A stretch of DNA of 6,801 nucleotides, taken from an uncultured Acidobacteriota bacterium (GTDB lineage: Bacteria; Acidobacteriota; Vicinamibacteria; Vicinamibacterales; UBA8438). The DNA is taken from positions 1 through 6,801 of the forward strand of contig CALBET010001224.1 of the NCBI GenBank assembly GCA_937888665.1, given 5' to 3'. Shown here piece by piece: positions 5,278 to 6,801 of the stretch. Position numbers and translations under genes: made by a program. A model generated the notes under the pieces. It made no database searches and was not told the DNA's origin. It saw only the letters and a list, made by a program, of their open reading frames with translations. How positions within the stretch are numbered: position 1 is the first letter of the stretch; every line of letters begins with the position of its first letter.

Positions 5278-5305
5278 GTGATTTCCTCACTCCATCCACA
5301 TGGGC

Positions 5306-5443
5306 TCAGGACCCGGCCAGCCCACAGAGACGGCGGAACCCTGCTGCCGACGCTATCTTGAACGCCGTTTGCCCTTCAAGTGCCAACAGCGTCCGGTCGC
5401 CTGTGACCAGGACGTCCGCTCCACCGCGTTCGGCCAGCGTCAA
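5306..5443 (-). pseudogene. C-terminal stump of a PIN-domain toxin
   Basis: The minus-strand frame LTLAERGGADVLVTGDRTLL followed by ALEGQTAFKIASAAGFRRLCGLAGS resembles the end of a PIN-domain ribonuclease of the VapC-like class. The phrase GGADVLVTGDRTLLAL carries the conserved third acidic position (TGD) and the following strand, and the final helix corresponds to the usual I-x-T/S-x-x-x-F-x-x-L end. The first about 90 residues, with the other acidic residues, are missing, and upstream sequence belongs to a HAAS-domain remnant in another frame. It cannot be active. It ends 28 bases before the start of the secreted-protein gene. Confidence 0.7.
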
Positions 5444-5444
5444 C

Positions 5445-5580
5445 CGTCGTGCCCGAGGCCCGCGACTCCGCGATGTGATTGCGGATTCTGTACGATCTCG
5501 TCGCGGTCGGAGACTTCGAACTCGTCGAATGCGGCGGCGAACGAGCCGAGGTAGCGTTCAATCACCGGATGGGTCTGCAT
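5445..5580 (-). pseudogene. Frameshifted N-terminal stump of a HAAS-domain (DUF1700-like) membrane protein
   Basis: From ATG 5580 the frame reads MQTHPVIERYLGSFAAAFDE then FEVSDRDEIVQ; after a frame change near 5487-5492 it continues as IRNHIAESRASGT. Together these form the HAAS helix pair (Y-L-x-x-L...R-x-E-I-x-x-E-I-R-x-H-I-x-E), the N-terminal domain of membrane proteins commonly paired with PadR regulators. Inserting two bases after the VQ codons would restore EIRNHI, so a 2-base deletion is the simplest explanation. The gene stops after about 45 residues, where PIN-domain sequence begins, and no membrane helices remain. Its start overlaps the upstream padR stop (TGATG), showing the original operon. 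Confidence 0.7.
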
Positions 5581-5795
5581 CACGCGACTACTCCTTTGCG
5601 CAGGCATCGAGCGACCGCCTGCACGACCTCTGCCCACTCCCGCTCAAGGGCCGTCAGCCGCGCCCGCCCCTGTGTCGTGAGCTGGTAATACCGGGCCGAG
5701 GGGGCCTGGCCGGCGAATCGGCCATGAACGTCTCGAGTTGTCCGTCAGCCTTGAGGCGGCGGAGCAACGGGTAGCCAATGCAGTAGGCGAAGCGT
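5580..5795 (-). pseudogene. Frameshifted C-terminal remnant of a second PadR-family regulator
   Basis: The upstream part reads GYPLLRRLKADGQLETFMADSPARPP and the downstream part, in another frame, reads SARYYQLTTQGRARLTALER followed by EWAEVVQAVARCLRKGVVA and a stop at 5580-5582. These are the winged-helix recognition helix, the wing (RYYQLTxxGRARL) and the C-terminal dimerisation helix of PadR. Adding one C in the C-run at 5700-5704 (minus strand) restores a continuous frame, so a single-base loss is likely. Residues before YPLLRRL, including the start, are replaced by the end of the glycosyltransferase gene. Its stop overlaps the HAAS start by one base, as in PadR-HAAS operons. Confidence 0.75.
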
Positions 5796-5796
5796 G

Positions 5797-6777
5797 CTAT
5801 CTGCTGACGGCACGATAGACGCTGTAGAGCACCGCGCGCAGGTTCGCCAGCTTCCATGGCTCCTGTCGCCAGCCCTCCAGGGCGGTCTTGATTCCGGTCC
5901 AGCGCAGTCGTTCGCTGAGAAAAGCCGTCGAGAACTGCCGATAGACGAGAGTCTGGTCGTCGGTATACGGGCGCAGCAGTCGCTCCACCGCGTCTTGAAT
6001 GGCGCGGACGTCGCCTCGCATCAGGTCGTCGGGTCGTCGCCCACCAGCCCTCTGCGAACCCAGATACTGCACGATCGTGTCGCCGACTGCCCGAATGGCC
6101 TTGACTTCCTTGGAGTTCGCACCCAGGCGATGTCTCCGGATGTACAGCGGTTCGCCCAGGTTTTTCGCCTTGAACTGTTCGACGATGCGATAGGCCCAGT
6201 CATAGTCCGCGTACGAGATCCCCTCAAAGAAAGGACGGTAGCCTCCAACGTGATCGTAGACGAGCCGACGGATCATAATGGTCGCACCGCAGAACGGGCT
6301 GCGGGTCGCCATCGTTGCACGTATCCGCTCATCAGACAGTTCCTTCCGGGCGATCCTGACGTCGTGTCCCGCCTCCGTCACGTTCCTTGTCCAGGTACCG
6401 CAAATGCCCAGGTCGGCGTCCTCGGTGAACGCGGCCACTTGCCTTTCCAGCCGAAGGCTCTCGCTGGAATCGTCAGAATCCTGAAACGCGATGAGGTCAC
6501 CCGTACACAGAGCGATAAGCTCGTTCCAGGTACGAAAATACCCGTGGTTGACCTCATGACGAAGGACCGATATCCGGGAGTCCGCATAGGCGTCAAGGAC
6601 CCTGCGGGTGCCATCCGTCGATCCGTCGTCGCAAATCAGCAATTCCCAGCGCGAATAACTCTGACGCAGAATGCTGTCAACGGCTTCGCCCACGAACCTC
6701 TCGGTGTTGAAGCAGGGCATGAGGATCGACACGAGCGGTCTGGCCCCACGGGCGCGTGGTCGTCGACCGTCAGACAT
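5797..6777 (-). CDS. Family 2 glycosyltransferase (GT-A fold)
   Basis: The 326-residue enzyme should transfer a sugar from a nucleotide-sugar donor to a cell-envelope or exopolysaccharide acceptor at the cytoplasmic face. The GT2 domain starts at about residue 14 (PLVSILMPCFNTERFVGEAVDSIL), with the nucleotide-binding DDGSTDGT at 50-57, the metal-binding DSDD at 100-103 (DXD equivalent), FCGATIMIRR at 162-171 and an acidic acceptor-site region SYADYDWAYR (189-197). A C-terminal region of about 120 residues, rich in Arg and Trp, has no clear membrane helix. I chose ATG 6777 because AGAGGTGA lies 8 bases upstream; a GTG at 6789 overlaps that site. The gene starts at the edge of the window, so any partner genes lie outside it. 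It ends directly against the second padR remnant. Confidence 0.9.
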   Translation of the reverse strand: MSDGRRPRARGARPLVSILMPCFNTERFVGEAVDSILRQSYSRWELLICDDGSTDGTRRVLDAYADSRISVLRHEVNHGYFRTWNELIALCTGDLIAFQDSDDSSESLRLERQVAAFTEDADLGICGTWTRNVTEAGHDVRIARKELSDERIRATMATRSPFCGATIMIRRLVYDHVGGYRPFFEGISYADYDWAYRIVEQFKAKNLGEPLYIRRHRLGANSKEVKAIRAVGDTIVQYLGSQRAGGRRPDDLMRGDVRAIQDAVERLLRPYTDDQTLVYRQFSTAFLSERLRWTGIKTALEGWRQEPWKLANLRAVLYSVYRAVSR

Positions 6778-6801
6778 CGATGGGTTCACCTCTGTGTATC
6801 T

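Overview
The window is GC-rich bacterial DNA, most likely from an Acidobacteriota-type genome (Vicinamibacteria would fit). This placement is inference. It rests on the base composition, a PadR-regulator plus short permease-start arrangement, a PadR-HAAS pair, and a secreted protein of a family that I associate with that phylum. No phylogenetic marker gene is present.

Six genes look essentially intact, all on the minus strand. From low to high coordinates they are: a surface lipoprotein with Ig-like domains (74-1198), a HepT-type HEPN ribonuclease toxin (1420-1788), a single-domain MOSC protein (2297-2770), a phosphatidylcholine synthase (3143-3847), a large secreted protein of unknown function (4075-5277) and a family 2 glycosyltransferase (5797-6777). 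They do not form one pathway. At most, the glycosyltransferase, lipoprotein, secreted protein and phospholipid synthase share an envelope theme.

The most notable feature is what lies between them. Most gaps hold stumps of other genes: a 3' piece of a tRNA-Pro (1467-1503), the last codons of an MntA antitoxin (1775-1852), a coding-like 56-residue fragment (2137-2307), the first 61 codons of a sodium:solute symporter (2977-3159), the first 38 codons of a PadR regulator with its promoter (4017-4190), a permease N-terminus (4210-4266), a PIN-domain C-terminus (5306-5443), a frameshifted HAAS-domain N-terminus (5445-5580) and a frameshifted PadR C-terminus (5580-5795). Three of the intact-looking genes (hepT, the phosphatidylcholine synthase and the secreted protein) run past their expected ends into such debris and borrow their stop codons from it.

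The region therefore reads as a site of repeated deletion and joining. One edge, the tRNA-Pro 3' fragment fused in frame to hepT, has the form expected of an integrative-element attachment scar. The main alternative is a chimeric assembly; read mapping across the junctions near 1506, 3160, 4200, 4268, 5443 and 5795 would separate the two. The gaps at 1199-1466 and 1853-2136 contain no gene I can support, only short inverted repeats.
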